Shown one piece after another: positions 7,133 to 16,269 of a stretch of 64,000 nt of DNA (positions are counted from its first letter, which is position 1; each line of letters starts with the position of its first letter). The notes below the pieces were generated by a model that was given only the letters and a program-made list of their open reading frames with translations, had not been told where the DNA came from and made no database searches. Position numbers and translations under genes: made by a program. Origin of the DNA: Patiriisocius marinistellae (GTDB lineage Bacteria; Bacteroidota; Bacteroidia; Flavobacteriales; Flavobacteriaceae); NCBI RefSeq assembly GCF_009014635.1, contig NZ_BKCF01000005.1:62001-126000 (forward strand). Reading direction: 5' to 3'.

Positions 7133-9665
7133 AGTATTACTGATAGGTTGGGATGCAGCTGATTGGAAAATTATAGGACCTTTAATTGCTAAGGGGTTGA
7201 TGCCTAATTTAAAAAAAATGATTCAGAATGGTGTTTATGGTAATATGAGTACAATGGATCCTCCATATAGTCCTATGTTATGGAGTTCTGTTGCTACTGG
7301 TAAGACACCTGATAAGCATGGAGTTTTAGGTTTTATTGAGGTTTCACCTCAAAACTCTCTTCGTCCAGTAACTGCTCATTCTAGGAAGTCTAGAGCTTTA
7401 TGGAATATACTTCATAATCAAAATTTGAAAAGTAACATGGTTGGCTGGTGGCCTAGCTTTCCTGCTGAACCTATCAACGGGGTTATTGTTACAGATAAGT
7501 TTCAAAAAGTAGGGAAAGAGATTAACAAACTTAAAGTAATCAATGAAAATGCGATACACCCGCAAAGTTTGGCAAGTGATTTGAAGAAATTAAGAATGCA
7601 TCCAAGTGAAATCACGAAAGAGCATATTTTGCCATTTATTCCTAAAGCCGCAAAAGTAGATCAAACAAACCCTGAGAAAGCAAAAAAGAATGGCTTGATT
7701 CCATTTGCACAAGTCATGGCTGAAAATGTTTCAATTCATAATGCGGCTACGTACTTATTAGATAATACTGAATGGGATTTTATGGGCATATATTATGATT
7801 ATATAGATCATATGTGTCATGGTTTTATGAAATTTCACCCTCCAAAACTCGCTAGAATTGAACCTGAGGATTTTGAAATTTATAATGATGTTGTTAATAG
7901 TGCATATCGTTTTCAAGATATGATGCTAGGTCGTACTTTGGATATGGTAGACAGTAATACTACGGTTATAGTTATGTCTGATCATGGTTTTGAATCTGGA
8001 GATAAGAGGATATTAGAAATGCCTAAAGTTAATGCAGCACCTGCACTAGATCACAGGCAATTTGGGATGTTTGTAGCAATGGGACCCAACATTAAAAAGA
8101 ATGAAAAAATATTTGGCATTAGTTTAATTGATATTGCACCAACTATTTTAAATCATTTTAATCTTCCTGTAGGGAAAGATATGGATGGAAAAGTTATTCT
8201 TGATATGTATGAAAAGCCCAAAGCTCCAAAATATATTAATAGCTGGGAGGATATAGAAGGTGATTTTGGTGAGCTTAAAAAAGAGGACGAGTCTGTTTTT
8301 TCTGATGAAGAAACAATGCAACAGCTTATTGAGTTAGGCTACATAGATAAGCCTGATGATAAAATTGAAGTTGCAGTCCATAATACTAAATGTGATTTAA
8401 AACATAATCTTGCAAGAGTTTATTCTGGTAAAAGGGATTTCATTTCTTCAAAAGAATTATTGTTAGAATTAGTCCAAGAGAAAAGTTCTAAGCATTTAGC
8501 TCATTATTATATTGATTTAATAAATGTATGCTTGAGATTAAAAGAATTTAATGATGCAGAAAAATTTATTAATGAATTTAAGGAAATAGATACAGATGTC
8601 AAATTTAACATTCATTATCTTGAGGCAGATATGTTTATTGGTAAAGGCAATTTAAGGGGAGCTGAAAAAGTACTAAAAGAAAAATTTAAAAATGGTGGGA
8701 ATTCAGAAACATTATATAGGCTTGGTGAAGTGTTTAAAGCACAAAGCAAGTTTGATTTAGCTAAAGAGTGTTTTGAAAAAGCAATCGATAATGAGCCAGA
8801 TAAGGCAAAATTTAATAAAGCATTAGCCGAAGTTCTAATTGAACTTGGGGAATATGAAGAGGCAGCAGAATATGCTTTTACAAGTATTGAATTAGTAAAA
8901 TTCTACCCAGAAGCTCATTATGTATTAGGTAGAGCGTTAGAAAAGCTAGGTGATGTAGAAAATGCAAAACTAGCATTTGAAACTGCCGCAAAATTAAGGC
9001 CTCAAACTTATCACAGAGCACAAAAAGCTGCTGAGAATATGAGTGAAAAACTAGCTATGATTGAGCTAAATGATAAAATAACATTTAAACATAGAAAAAA
9101 TCAAATAGTTATAGTATCGGGTTTACCTAGATCAGGAACTTCTTTAATGATGCAAATGCTAAATGAAGGAGGGCTACAACCGTTGGTCGATGGTAAAAGA
9201 GAGGCAGATGTTTCAAACCCCAAAGGATATTTTGAATTTGAACCAGTCATGTCAATTCATAAAGATAATTCTTGGTTAGATAGAGGGCAAGATAAAGCGG
9301 TAAAGATAGTTGCTCCCTTATTAAAGTATATAGACCCACAATTTCGCTATAAAATTATCTTTATGAAAAGAGATTTAAATGAGATTATTAAGTCTCAACG
9401 CGTAATGACTGGAAAGGATGCAGAAATAATGCCTGTTAACATATATAATTCCTATGTTAAACTTTTAGGAGATATTGATAAATGGAAAGAAAATGAACCA
9501 GGTGTAGAAGTTATCTATATGGATTATAAAGATGTATTAGAAAATCCAACTGTTGCCGCATCTAAAGTAAAATCGTTTGTAGGAACAGATTTAGATATTG
9601 ACAAAATGGCTAGTTGTATAGATGTAAGTTTATATAGAAATAAGATTACAACTACAGCTAAATAA
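7119..9665 (+). CDS. alkaline-phosphatase-superfamily/TPR/sulfotransferase fusion
   Basis: Three parts are visible in 848 residues. Residues 1 to about 385 are a type I phosphodiesterase/nucleotide pyrophosphatase domain: the N-terminal LLIGWDAADW metal site, YSPMLWSSVATG around the expected Ser/Thr nucleophile, DHMCHG, SDHGFES (Asp288-His289) and ALDHRQFG. Residues about 420-660 are TPR-like helical repeats. Residues about 663-848 are a sulfotransferase-type P-loop domain with GLPRSGTS (668-675), the 5'-phosphosulfate loop for PAPS, and an RDLNEIIKSQR helix. There is no signal peptide, so it should be cytoplasmic. It may transfer or remove sulfate or phosphate groups on a surface glycan or lipid. 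The substrate is unknown. Confidence 0.8.
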   Translation: MKKNKVLLIGWDAADWKIIGPLIAKGLMPNLKKMIQNGVYGNMSTMDPPYSPMLWSSVATGKTPDKHGVLGFIEVSPQNSLRPVTAHSRKSRALWNILHNQNLKSNMVGWWPSFPAEPINGVIVTDKFQKVGKEINKLKVINENAIHPQSLASDLKKLRMHPSEITKEHILPFIPKAAKVDQTNPEKAKKNGLIPFAQVMAENVSIHNAATYLLDNTEWDFMGIYYDYIDHMCHGFMKFHPPKLARIEPEDFEIYNDVVNSAYRFQDMMLGRTLDMVDSNTTVIVMSDHGFESGDKRILEMPKVNAAPALDHRQFGMFVAMGPNIKKNEKIFGISLIDIAPTILNHFNLPVGKDMDGKVILDMYEKPKAPKYINSWEDIEGDFGELKKEDESVFSDEETMQQLIELGYIDKPDDKIEVAVHNTKCDLKHNLARVYSGKRDFISSKELLLELVQEKSSKHLAHYYIDLINVCLRLKEFNDAEKFINEFKEIDTDVKFNIHYLEADMFIGKGNLRGAEKVLKEKFKNGGNSETLYRLGEVFKAQSKFDLAKECFEKAIDNEPDKAKFNKALAEVLIELGEYEEAAEYAFTSIELVKFYPEAHYVLGRALEKLGDVENAKLAFETAAKLRPQTYHRAQKAAENMSEKLAMIELNDKITFKHRKNQIVIVSGLPRSGTSLMMQMLNEGGLQPLVDGKREADVSNPKGYFEFEPVMSIHKDNSWLDRGQDKAVKIVAPLLKYIDPQFRYKIIFMKRDLNEIIKSQRVMTGKDAEIMPVNIYNSYVKLLGDIDKWKENEPGVEVIYMDYKDVLENPTVAASKVKSFVGTDLDIDKMASCIDVSLYRNKITTTAK

Positions 9666-9691
9666 AAATTAAAGAAAATTTAGGATAGATA

Positions 9692-9732
9692 AAGGCACAT
9701 TATTATTGATTTAATACTGTGCCTTATTTTTT
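9692..9732 (+). terminator. terminator after the fusion gene
   Basis: AAGGCACA (9692-9699) pairs with TGTGCCTT (9718-9725) and an A/T run follows. The loop is long (18 nt), so it is weaker than others here. A TATTTTTG -7-like element at 9737-9744 follows and may serve the next gene. Confidence 0.6.
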
Positions 9733-9752
9733 ACTGTATTTTTGATAAACAA

Positions 9753-10730
9753 ATGAAAATAGTAGCGCAGATAAAATTACCCATAGTAGCCGAAATGGAA
9801 CTTTTTGAAAAGAAGTTTTCAAAATCCATGACTTCAAAAGTTGCGCTTCTCAATCGCATAACACATTACGTTGTTAATAGAAAAGGAAAACAAATGAGAC
9901 CTATGTTTGTTTTTTTAATAGCAAAAATGAACGGCGCTGGCGAAGTTAATGAGCGTACCTATCGAGGTGCCTCAGTCATTGAGTTGATTCATACAGCAAC
10001 ACTCGTTCATGATGATGTAGTTGATGATAGTAATAGAAGACGAGGTTTTTTCTCAGTCAATGCGCTTTGGAAAAATAAAATTGCTGTGCTTGTTGGAGAT
10101 TTTCTGCTCTCAAAGGGATTGCTACTTTCAATAGATAACGGCGATTTTGATTTACTTAAAATAATATCAGTCGCAGTACGGGAGATGAGCGAAGGTGAGT
10201 TACTACAAATTGAAAAAGCGAGAAACCTTGATATTACTGAAGAAATTTATTTCGAAATAATCCGCCAGAAAACCGCTACATTAATTGCTGCATGTTGCGC
10301 CATGGGAGCCCAATCTGTAAATGCACCTCAAAATGCCGTAGCACAAATGCGTAAATTTGGAGAGCTAATAGGTATCGCATTCCAGATAAAAGATGATTTA
10401 TTTGATTACGGAGAAGAAGCAATTGGTAAACCTACCGGAATAGATATTAAAGAAAAAAAAATGACGCTTCCTTTAATATATGTTATAAATAATGCTTCAG
10501 CTAAAGAAAAGCGATGGCTCATTAATTCTGTAAAAAATAAAAACCACGATAAAAAACGAGTTAAAGAAGTAATTACTTTTGTTAAAAATAATGGAGGGTT
10601 AGAATACGCTATAAAAACTATGAAAAGTTATCAGCATAAAGCATTACAAATTCTTCAAGAATACCCAAAATCTCAATATAGAGACTCCTTAGAGCTCATG
10701 GTCAACTATGTTATTGATAGAAAGAAATAA
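9753..10730 (+). CDS. trans-type polyprenyl diphosphate synthase
   Basis: This enzyme condenses isopentenyl diphosphate onto an allylic primer to make a long all-trans chain, most likely the octaprenyl-class side chain of menaquinone. In the 325-residue product both aspartate-rich motifs are intact: DDVVD at residues 87-91, followed by RRR, and DDLFD at 214-218. GKQMRP near residue 45-50 is the IPP-binding basic stretch. A -7-like element lies 9 bp upstream of the ATG, so the mRNA leader is very short. The chain length cannot be read with confidence, so I give no symbol. IspB-type octaprenyl synthase is the best guess. Confidence 0.9.
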   Translation: MKIVAQIKLPIVAEMELFEKKFSKSMTSKVALLNRITHYVVNRKGKQMRPMFVFLIAKMNGAGEVNERTYRGASVIELIHTATLVHDDVVDDSNRRRGFFSVNALWKNKIAVLVGDFLLSKGLLLSIDNGDFDLLKIISVAVREMSEGELLQIEKARNLDITEEIYFEIIRQKTATLIAACCAMGAQSVNAPQNAVAQMRKFGELIGIAFQIKDDLFDYGEEAIGKPTGIDIKEKKMTLPLIYVINNASAKEKRWLINSVKNKNHDKKRVKEVITFVKNNGGLEYAIKTMKSYQHKALQILQEYPKSQYRDSLELMVNYVIDRKK

Positions 10731-10777
10731 TGGCAAGTTTAAATCATTCTTCTTTTAATGATAAAAATAAATCCTTT

Positions 10778-10787
10778 CTTCGGAAAT
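10778..10787 (+). repeat. CTTCGGAAAT word
   Basis: One exact copy of the recurrent 10-bp word lies in the 204-bp gap between the prenyl synthase and the sigma factor. The same gap has a short inverted repeat, ACTGA-ATA-TCAGT, at 10806-10818. Nothing else there is recognisable. Confidence 0.6.
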
Positions 10788-10934
10788 TTTAATTAAATTA
10801 AAAACACTGAATATCAGTAGTTTGTGTCGTTTTGTTTCTAAGATTTAAATTTTCTTCACTTTTTTTTAAATCTCCAGACAACCATACCAACAATTGCTGC
10901 GTCTTTAAAATAGAAACCATCTGTAAGCTATATT

Positions 10935-11501
10935 TTGAAACTCATTTCATTACATAAAAATTACACCACTCTTATTGCAAAAGCAAGCAAAGGAAATAGA
11001 AAAGCGCAGCAGCAATTGTTTGAGCTTTTCGCTCCAAAAATGCTTAGCGTATGTCGTAAGTATATGAAACATCAAGACGCAGCAGAGTCTGTAATGTTAG
11101 CAGGCTTTTTAAAAGTGTTTACAAACTTAAACTCATTTAAAGCAGAAGGTAGTTTTGAAGGTTGGATACGAAGGATAATGGTGAACGAATCAATTTCGCA
11201 GCTTAGAAAAGATAAAAAGCTGGATTTTAAAGACACTGTGGTGATTGAGAATTCAATTGAGCATGTTACTTATCTAGAAAGTGAAATGGAAGTCGAAGAG
11301 ATTCAAATAATAATAGACACATTACCAGATGGATACAAAACAGTTTTTATTCTATATGCTATTGAAGGATACAAACACAGCGAAATTAGCGAGATGTTGC
11401 AAATAAGTGAAAGCACATCAAAAACACAGTTGTTTAAAGCACGAAAAGTGTTACAACAACGCATTAATAAACTAGAAAATACGCATTATGGAACCCATTA
11501 A
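10935..11501 (+). CDS. RNA polymerase sigma factor, ECF type
   Basis: A 188-residue sigma-70 family protein with region 2 (about residues 25-95, including SFEGWIRRIMVNESISQLRK) and region 4 (about 125-180, with YKTVFILYAIEGYKHSEIS and the helix-turn-helix after it). The start is a TTG; the next in-frame ATG would remove part of region 2, so TTG is preferred. It overlaps the following membrane protein gene by 14 bp, a usual arrangement for a sigma factor and its regulator. The promoters it controls are unknown, though the secreted protein two genes on is a natural candidate. Confidence 0.88.
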   Translation: MKLISLHKNYTTLIAKASKGNRKAQQQLFELFAPKMLSVCRKYMKHQDAAESVMLAGFLKVFTNLNSFKAEGSFEGWIRRIMVNESISQLRKDKKLDFKDTVVIENSIEHVTYLESEMEVEEIQIIIDTLPDGYKTVFILYAIEGYKHSEISEMLQISESTSKTQLFKARKVLQQRINKLENTHYGTH

Positions 11502-12375
11502 ATTTGAAGAAAACAGCCGGGAGAAGTTTGAGGAGCGTGAGTTACAACCTTCGGCCGGAGCCTGGGACAAGTTAGAGGCTATGCTTGAAAAAGAGCAGCC
11601 TATTAAAAAAACTGGAGGATTCCCGTGGCTGGCAATTGCTGCAAGTTTTATAGGCTTTGTCATTATTGCATCTATTTATTTTAATCAAAATGATACAAAA
11701 GATAGTCTTGTAAATGAGGATATTCCTTCTGAAATTTTAAAAGAAGACCCAGCAAAATCTCCATACAAAACTGTAGAAGAAATTCAAAAAGAAAAAGAAG
11801 CGGTTGCCGAAACTGTAAAACAACATAAAAAAGCAAATCAAGCCGAAGATGAGAAAGTTAATGCAAATGAAAATCAAGTTGTTTCTGTGACTAATAAAAA
11901 CACAAAGATTAAAAATAAAATTAATAACAATAATGCTGGCAAATTGCAAAAATCGCAGCAAGTAAATAGTAATACGCTAAAAAATATAAACAATACCCTT
12001 ATTGATAATTTAGGTCAAATTTCGGCTTTGCCAATTAAAGAAAAACCAACAACGATAAATACAAATAAAGAGGACTTAAACTTACAAGTTACACCATCTT
12101 TAAATAAGGTTGACGCAGTTGTTGCTCAAATTAAAGACATTAAAAACAAAAATGGCAATGTTACCGAAAACGAAATTAATGCGCTACTTGCTACTGCTCA
12201 AGAGGAAATAAAATTACAACGTTTGTTTAATGCCTCGTCTGGCAAGGTAGATGCAATGGCACTGCTGGGAGAGGTTGAGATGGAAATGCAACAATCGTTT
12301 AGGGAGAAAGTTTTTTATGCTTTAGGCGAAGGGTTTGAGCAATTGCGAACCACTATAGCAGACCGTAATAATTAA
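11488..12375 (+). CDS. single-pass membrane protein, possible anti-sigma factor
   Basis: The 295-residue protein has a charged N-terminal segment of about 45 residues, one transmembrane helix at about 50-70 (WLAIAASFIGFVIIASIYF), then a long Lys/Asn/Gln-rich and probably disordered region and a helical C-terminal part ending QLRTTIADRN. It starts inside the sigma factor gene (14-bp overlap), so the two are translationally coupled. Position and topology suggest it holds the sigma factor at the membrane, with the long part outside the cytoplasm as sensor. I see no zinc-finger anti-sigma motif, so this role is inferred from context only. Confidence 0.65.
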   Translation: MEPIKFEENSREKFEERELQPSAGAWDKLEAMLEKEQPIKKTGGFPWLAIAASFIGFVIIASIYFNQNDTKDSLVNEDIPSEILKEDPAKSPYKTVEEIQKEKEAVAETVKQHKKANQAEDEKVNANENQVVSVTNKNTKIKNKINNNNAGKLQKSQQVNSNTLKNINNTLIDNLGQISALPIKEKPTTINTNKEDLNLQVTPSLNKVDAVVAQIKDIKNKNGNVTENEINALLATAQEEIKLQRLFNASSGKVDAMALLGEVEMEMQQSFREKVFYALGEGFEQLRTTIADRNN

Positions 12376-12432
12376 ATATAAATTATTGATTAAAAGTAAA
12401 TTAAAAATAAAAACAATGTTTTGACTGTAAGA

Positions 12433-12451
12433 CCTTCCGTCTTGCGGAAGG
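12433..12451 (+). promoter_or_regulatory. hairpin in the leader of the secreted protein gene
   Basis: CCTTCCG (12433-12439) and CGGAAGG (12445-12451) form a GC-rich 7-bp stem with a TCTTG loop, 21 bp before the next ATG. No T tract follows, so it is not a terminator. It may stabilise the mRNA or affect translation. Confidence 0.4.
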
Positions 12452-12472
12452 GACACTTAAACTCAAAAAACA

Positions 12473-13498
12473 ATGAAAACACACACACTAGTATTCGCAT
12501 TATCACTTTGGATTATATCAATTTTTGCAGCAGTTGCGCAAGAAGCCGAGATGGATAAAAAAAGAGATTTAATTGTGCAAGCTGAAAAAGCAGCATTAAA
12601 AGCAGAAGTTGATAATATTAATAAAAGGCTTGATAATGGAACAATTAATTTGCAAGAAGCAGAAGGGTTAAAAGTGGATGCTGCTACAAAACATGCTTTA
12701 AACATTGAAAATAAAGTTGCGATACTAGAAAATAGAGTAGCCTTAAATGAGCGTAATGGAGAGACGGTAGAAAGTAAAAGTAAATTTAAAATTACATTTG
12801 GAGATGACGGTTTAGATTTTAATAATTCAAATGATACAACTTATAAACGTAAAGAAGACATTCGCACGTACTCAAGCTTTACTTTTGCCTTTGGTCTTAA
12901 TAATGCAATAGCAGATGGACGATCATTAGATGATTCGCCTTATAAAATAGGAGGTAGTCGTTTTGCCGAAATAGGGCTATCATGGTCAACAAGAGTATTT
13001 AAAGAAAGTAATTTTTTAAGGGTGCGATACGGACTTTCATTTCAATTCAACGGTCTAAAAGCTGATGATAATAAGTACTTTGTAGAAAATGGAGCGCAAA
13101 CAGAATTAGAAGAATATCCGTTAGATCTTAACAAACAAAAATTAAGAATGGATCACCTAGTAATCCCACTTCATTTTGAGTTTGGTCCATCAAAAAAAAT
13201 TGTTAGAGATGACTATTTTAGATACAATACAGAGAATAGTCTTAGAATAGGATTAGGAGGATATGCTGGAGTTAACTTATCTACAGTCCAAAAATTAAAA
13301 TTTGATGATGAAGGGCAAGATGTGAAGCAAAAACAAAAAGGCAATTTTAATACAAACAATTTTATTTATGGTTTGAGTGCTTATGCAGGCTGGGGAGAAA
13401 CTTCTATATATTTAAAATACGACTTAAACCCTATATTTAAAAACAATATTATCGAAGAGCGCAATGTCTCATTAGGGATACGTTTTGATTTTGAATAA
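12473..13498 (+). CDS. exported coiled-coil/beta-barrel-like protein, function unknown
   Basis: The 341-residue product begins with a clear signal peptide (MKTHTLVFALSLWIISIF, cleavage near AVAQ). Residues about 25-105 are a helical, Lys/Glu-rich stretch likely to form a coiled coil. From about residue 115 the sequence alternates aromatic and polar residues (YSSFTFAFGLNN, IGLSWSTRVF, LGGYAGVNL, LGIRFDFE at the end), the look of an outer-membrane beta-barrel with a C-terminal aromatic. It follows the sigma factor and membrane protein genes and is probably part of that envelope-response unit. A terminator follows. Confidence 0.65.
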   Translation: MKTHTLVFALSLWIISIFAAVAQEAEMDKKRDLIVQAEKAALKAEVDNINKRLDNGTINLQEAEGLKVDAATKHALNIENKVAILENRVALNERNGETVESKSKFKITFGDDGLDFNNSNDTTYKRKEDIRTYSSFTFAFGLNNAIADGRSLDDSPYKIGGSRFAEIGLSWSTRVFKESNFLRVRYGLSFQFNGLKADDNKYFVENGAQTELEEYPLDLNKQKLRMDHLVIPLHFEFGPSKKIVRDDYFRYNTENSLRIGLGGYAGVNLSTVQKLKFDDEGQDVKQKQKGNFNTNNFIYGLSAYAGWGETSIYLKYDLNPIFKNNIIEERNVSLGIRFDFE

Positions 13499-13519
13499 AC
13501 TACATTTGTGTTAGTTAGA

Positions 13520-13555
13520 AAAAAGAGATTTCAGGGAAACCAGAAATCTCTTTTT
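13520..13555 (+). terminator. rho-independent terminator
   Basis: AAAAAGAGATTTC (13520-13532) pairs perfectly with GAAATCTCTTTTT (13543-13555) around a 10-nt loop, 21 bp after the stop. Confidence 0.88.
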
Positions 13556-13662
13556 GATATTTTAGTAAAGTGTGGCCAAATTTTAAGGCAAAGCCGAAAT
13601 GTGGTCAACATGCTACAAATTGTATTTCATTTATGTAATTTTGTTTTCTTCAATGAATACAA

Positions 13663-15624
13663 ATGATTAGCCGTACCACCATAGATAATGTTTTTGAAAC
13701 TGCTCGCGTAGAGGAAGTTATTGGTGATTTTGTGCAACTCAAAAAGTCTGGAAGTAATTTTAAAGGATTGAGTCCATTTACAGATGAGCGCTCTCCCAGT
13801 TTTATGGTGAGTCCCGTAAAACAAATTTGGAAAGATTTTTCTAGTGGAAAAGGTGGAAATGCAGTTACATTTTTAATGGAGCATGAGCACTTTACCTACC
13901 CAGAAGCCATTAAATACCTCGCAAAAAAATACGGTATTGAAATTGAGGAAACCGAACAAACCAGCGAACAAAAAGAACAAGCAAATGAACGAGAGAGTTT
14001 GTATCTCGTCAATGAATTTGCAAAGCAATATTTTCACAATACACTCTTAAAAACAGAGCCAGGAAAGGCTATTGGACTTTCTTACTTTAAAGAGCGTGGG
14101 TTTACAGATGATACAATTGAAGCATTTTCACTGGGTTATTCTATAGATGATTGGTCTGCTTTTACAGATGCTGCTGTCAAAAAAGGCTACAAATTAGAAT
14201 TTCTAGAAAAAACGGGACTTACTATTATAAAAGGTGAGAAACAGTTTGACCGTTTTAAAGGACGGATAATGTTTCCTATATTGAGTATGAGTGGGCGCAC
14301 GTTAGGTTTTGGAGGACGTATTTTAGTCAATGATAAAAAAGCTGCAAAATACTTAAACTCTCCAGAGAGTGAAGTGTATCATAAAAGTAAAGTGCTTTAT
14401 GGTATTTATCATGCAAAGCAAAGTATTGCAAAGGAAGATAACTGTTATTTAGTAGAAGGATATACAGATGTTATCCAACTATATCAAAGAGGAATTCAAA
14501 ATGTTGTTTCATCTTCAGGAACAGCATTAACACCAGAGCAAATAAGGCTTGTTAATAGACTTACAAATAACATAACAGTACTCTTTGATGGTGACGCTGC
14601 AGGACTAAGAGCATCTTTGCGTGGTGTAGATTTGATATTAGAGCAGGGGATGAATGTTCGTATTTGCACCTTTCCGGAGGGGGAAGACCCAGATAGTTTT
14701 GCAAAGAATAATACGCTAGAGGATATACAAGCATATTTATTGGAACAGTCACAAGACTTCATTTCATTTAAAGCATCACTCTTAGCAAACGAAGCTAAAA
14801 ATGATCCTATAAAAAAAGCTGAAACCATTCGAGATATGGTGATAAGCATTTCTAAAATTCCTGATGTTATTAAACAGGAAGTTTATATTAAAGAGTGTTC
14901 TCGTATAATGGATATTAGCGAGGAGGTATTGTTCAACACACTAGCGCAAATCCAGCAAAAAGATAATAAGGAAGCTTCAAAAAAACAAGCAGAACCAAGT
15001 AAGCCTTTTGAAGTTATAACTGCTGAAAAGCAACCAGCTAAAAAGGTAGATGTTCAATTTGAGTTGGAACGAAAAATTATTCAATTGTTGCTTCTCTACG
15101 GAATGCAAGAAGAAGAGTTTGAGGATTTAATTCTTGAAACAAATGAAAAAGGAGATATATCATTTCAGCCCGAAATAATTACTACAAAAGTATTTGAGAA
15201 AGTCTACTTAGATCTACAAGAAGACGAAATAGAATTTACGAATGATGATTTTAAAAATTTGTATTTCATAATAATTGATAGCCTTAATCAGCAACAGGAT
15301 TTTAAAGTAGATACATTTATCAATGAGCTAGAACCAGAAAATGCAAATGTGGTCTCTACCATATTGATGGAAGAGGAAAAGTATGTATTACACGACTGGA
15401 GTAGCAAAGAGATTTATGTGAAGCAAAAGACAACCACAGTTGCACAAGTAGTGAGCGAAACTATTTTAAACCTTCGCAGGTATTTAGTGACTAAAAAAAT
15501 AAACGAGTTAATAACTTCGCCAGTTGAAGGCGGTGAGTATAAAGACAGAAGCGTATTGGAAACCGTTAAGGATTACAATACGCTACATCATATAATTTCA
15601 GAAAAGCTAAGACGCGTTGTTTAG
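13663..15624 (+). CDS. dnaG: DNA primase lacking the usual zinc ligands
   Basis: DnaG makes RNA primers for replication. The 653-residue product has the N-terminal zinc-ribbon fold region (1-100), the RNA polymerase core with a TOPRIM domain (about 258-345, Glu265 in VEGYTD and LFDGDAAG) and a helical C-terminal helicase-binding part. In the first domain the usual zinc ligands are replaced: GLCPFH reads GLSPFT (Ser37, Thr40), and the Cys pair of HCFGCG reads KDFSSG (Asp58, Ser61). The fold seems otherwise kept. TAATTTTG at 13636-13643 is a likely -7 element just before the ATG. The 3' end faces the response regulator gene, 12 bp apart. Confidence 0.95.
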   Translation: MISRTTIDNVFETARVEEVIGDFVQLKKSGSNFKGLSPFTDERSPSFMVSPVKQIWKDFSSGKGGNAVTFLMEHEHFTYPEAIKYLAKKYGIEIEETEQTSEQKEQANERESLYLVNEFAKQYFHNTLLKTEPGKAIGLSYFKERGFTDDTIEAFSLGYSIDDWSAFTDAAVKKGYKLEFLEKTGLTIIKGEKQFDRFKGRIMFPILSMSGRTLGFGGRILVNDKKAAKYLNSPESEVYHKSKVLYGIYHAKQSIAKEDNCYLVEGYTDVIQLYQRGIQNVVSSSGTALTPEQIRLVNRLTNNITVLFDGDAAGLRASLRGVDLILEQGMNVRICTFPEGEDPDSFAKNNTLEDIQAYLLEQSQDFISFKASLLANEAKNDPIKKAETIRDMVISISKIPDVIKQEVYIKECSRIMDISEEVLFNTLAQIQQKDNKEASKKQAEPSKPFEVITAEKQPAKKVDVQFELERKIIQLLLLYGMQEEEFEDLILETNEKGDISFQPEIITTKVFEKVYLDLQEDEIEFTNDDFKNLYFIIIDSLNQQQDFKVDTFINELEPENANVVSTILMEEEKYVLHDWSSKEIYVKQKTTTVAQVVSETILNLRRYLVTKKINELITSPVEGGEYKDRSVLETVKDYNTLHHIISEKLRRVV

Positions 15625-15636
15625 CTTTATAATTTT

Positions 15637-16269
15637 TTACCCAAATTGAAACATTCTTGATTGGTGAATCAAATCTGCAAGATTATCAACTTTAAGTTTC
15701 TTTAATAATCTAGTTTTGTATGTGCTAACGGTTTTTTCGTTAATATCAAGCGCATTTGCGATGTCCTTATTTCTTTTTCCGCTAGAAAGTAAGTTAAGTA
15801 CTTCAATCTCTCTTGAAGACAATTTTTTGTAACGGCTAATAGCGTTGCTCTCACCTACATTTCTACTTGTAAAGGTTGAAGTTAACTCTTCATTTAAGAA
15901 TATACCCCCTTTAGCAATCTGCTTCATAGCTTTCATGAAGGTCTTTGTGTTAGCCGTTTTAGGAACATAACCAGCTGCGCCAGATTTGATAGAGCGTAAA
16001 GCATAAATCTCTTCAGGGTGACATGAAAAAATTAAAACACGCATTCCAGGAAATTCAGTTTTAATACCTCTTAGTGCATTTATACCATTAATGTTTGGAA
16101 TATCAATCTCCATAATTAAAATATCAGGAGTGTTTTCTCTTAAACTATCGTAAAGTTCTTCTGCATTTGTAGCCTTACCTATAATAGAAAAAGTTTCATT
16201 TTTCTTAAGCATGCTAGTGATTCCCTTTCGGGTTATTGGGTGGTGATCTGCAATTAAAACGGTCTTCAT
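15637..16269 (-). CDS. NarL/LuxR-type response regulator with Glu at the phospho-site
   Basis: Receiver domain (1-120) plus LuxR-type helix-turn-helix (about 143-205, LSSREIEVLNLLSSG then DIANALDINEKTVSTYKTRL). The place of the phospho-accepting Asp is taken by Glu54 (DILIMEIDIP; codon GAG at complement 16108-16110), and the acidic pair is DHH rather than DDH (Asp8-His9). The conserved Lys (GYVPK) is present. Glu can mimic phospho-Asp, so the protein may be permanently active or phosphorylation-independent. No histidine kinase gene is adjacent. It lies downstream of nadE on the same strand, with a gap of about 140 bp. Confidence 0.88.
   Translation of the reverse strand: MKTVLIADHHPITRKGITSMLKKNETFSIIGKATNAEELYDSLRENTPDILIMEIDIPNINGINALRGIKTEFPGMRVLIFSCHPEEIYALRSIKSGAAGYVPKTANTKTFMKAMKQIAKGGIFLNEELTSTFTSRNVGESNAISRYKKLSSREIEVLNLLSSGKRNKDIANALDINEKTVSTYKTRLLKKLKVDNLADLIHQSRMFQFG

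Noticed and set aside
14496-14849. 117-codon open frame on the minus strand inside dnaG
   Set aside because: It lies fully antisense to a well-conserved gene and its product has no recognisable domain. AT-rich coding DNA produces many such shadows.
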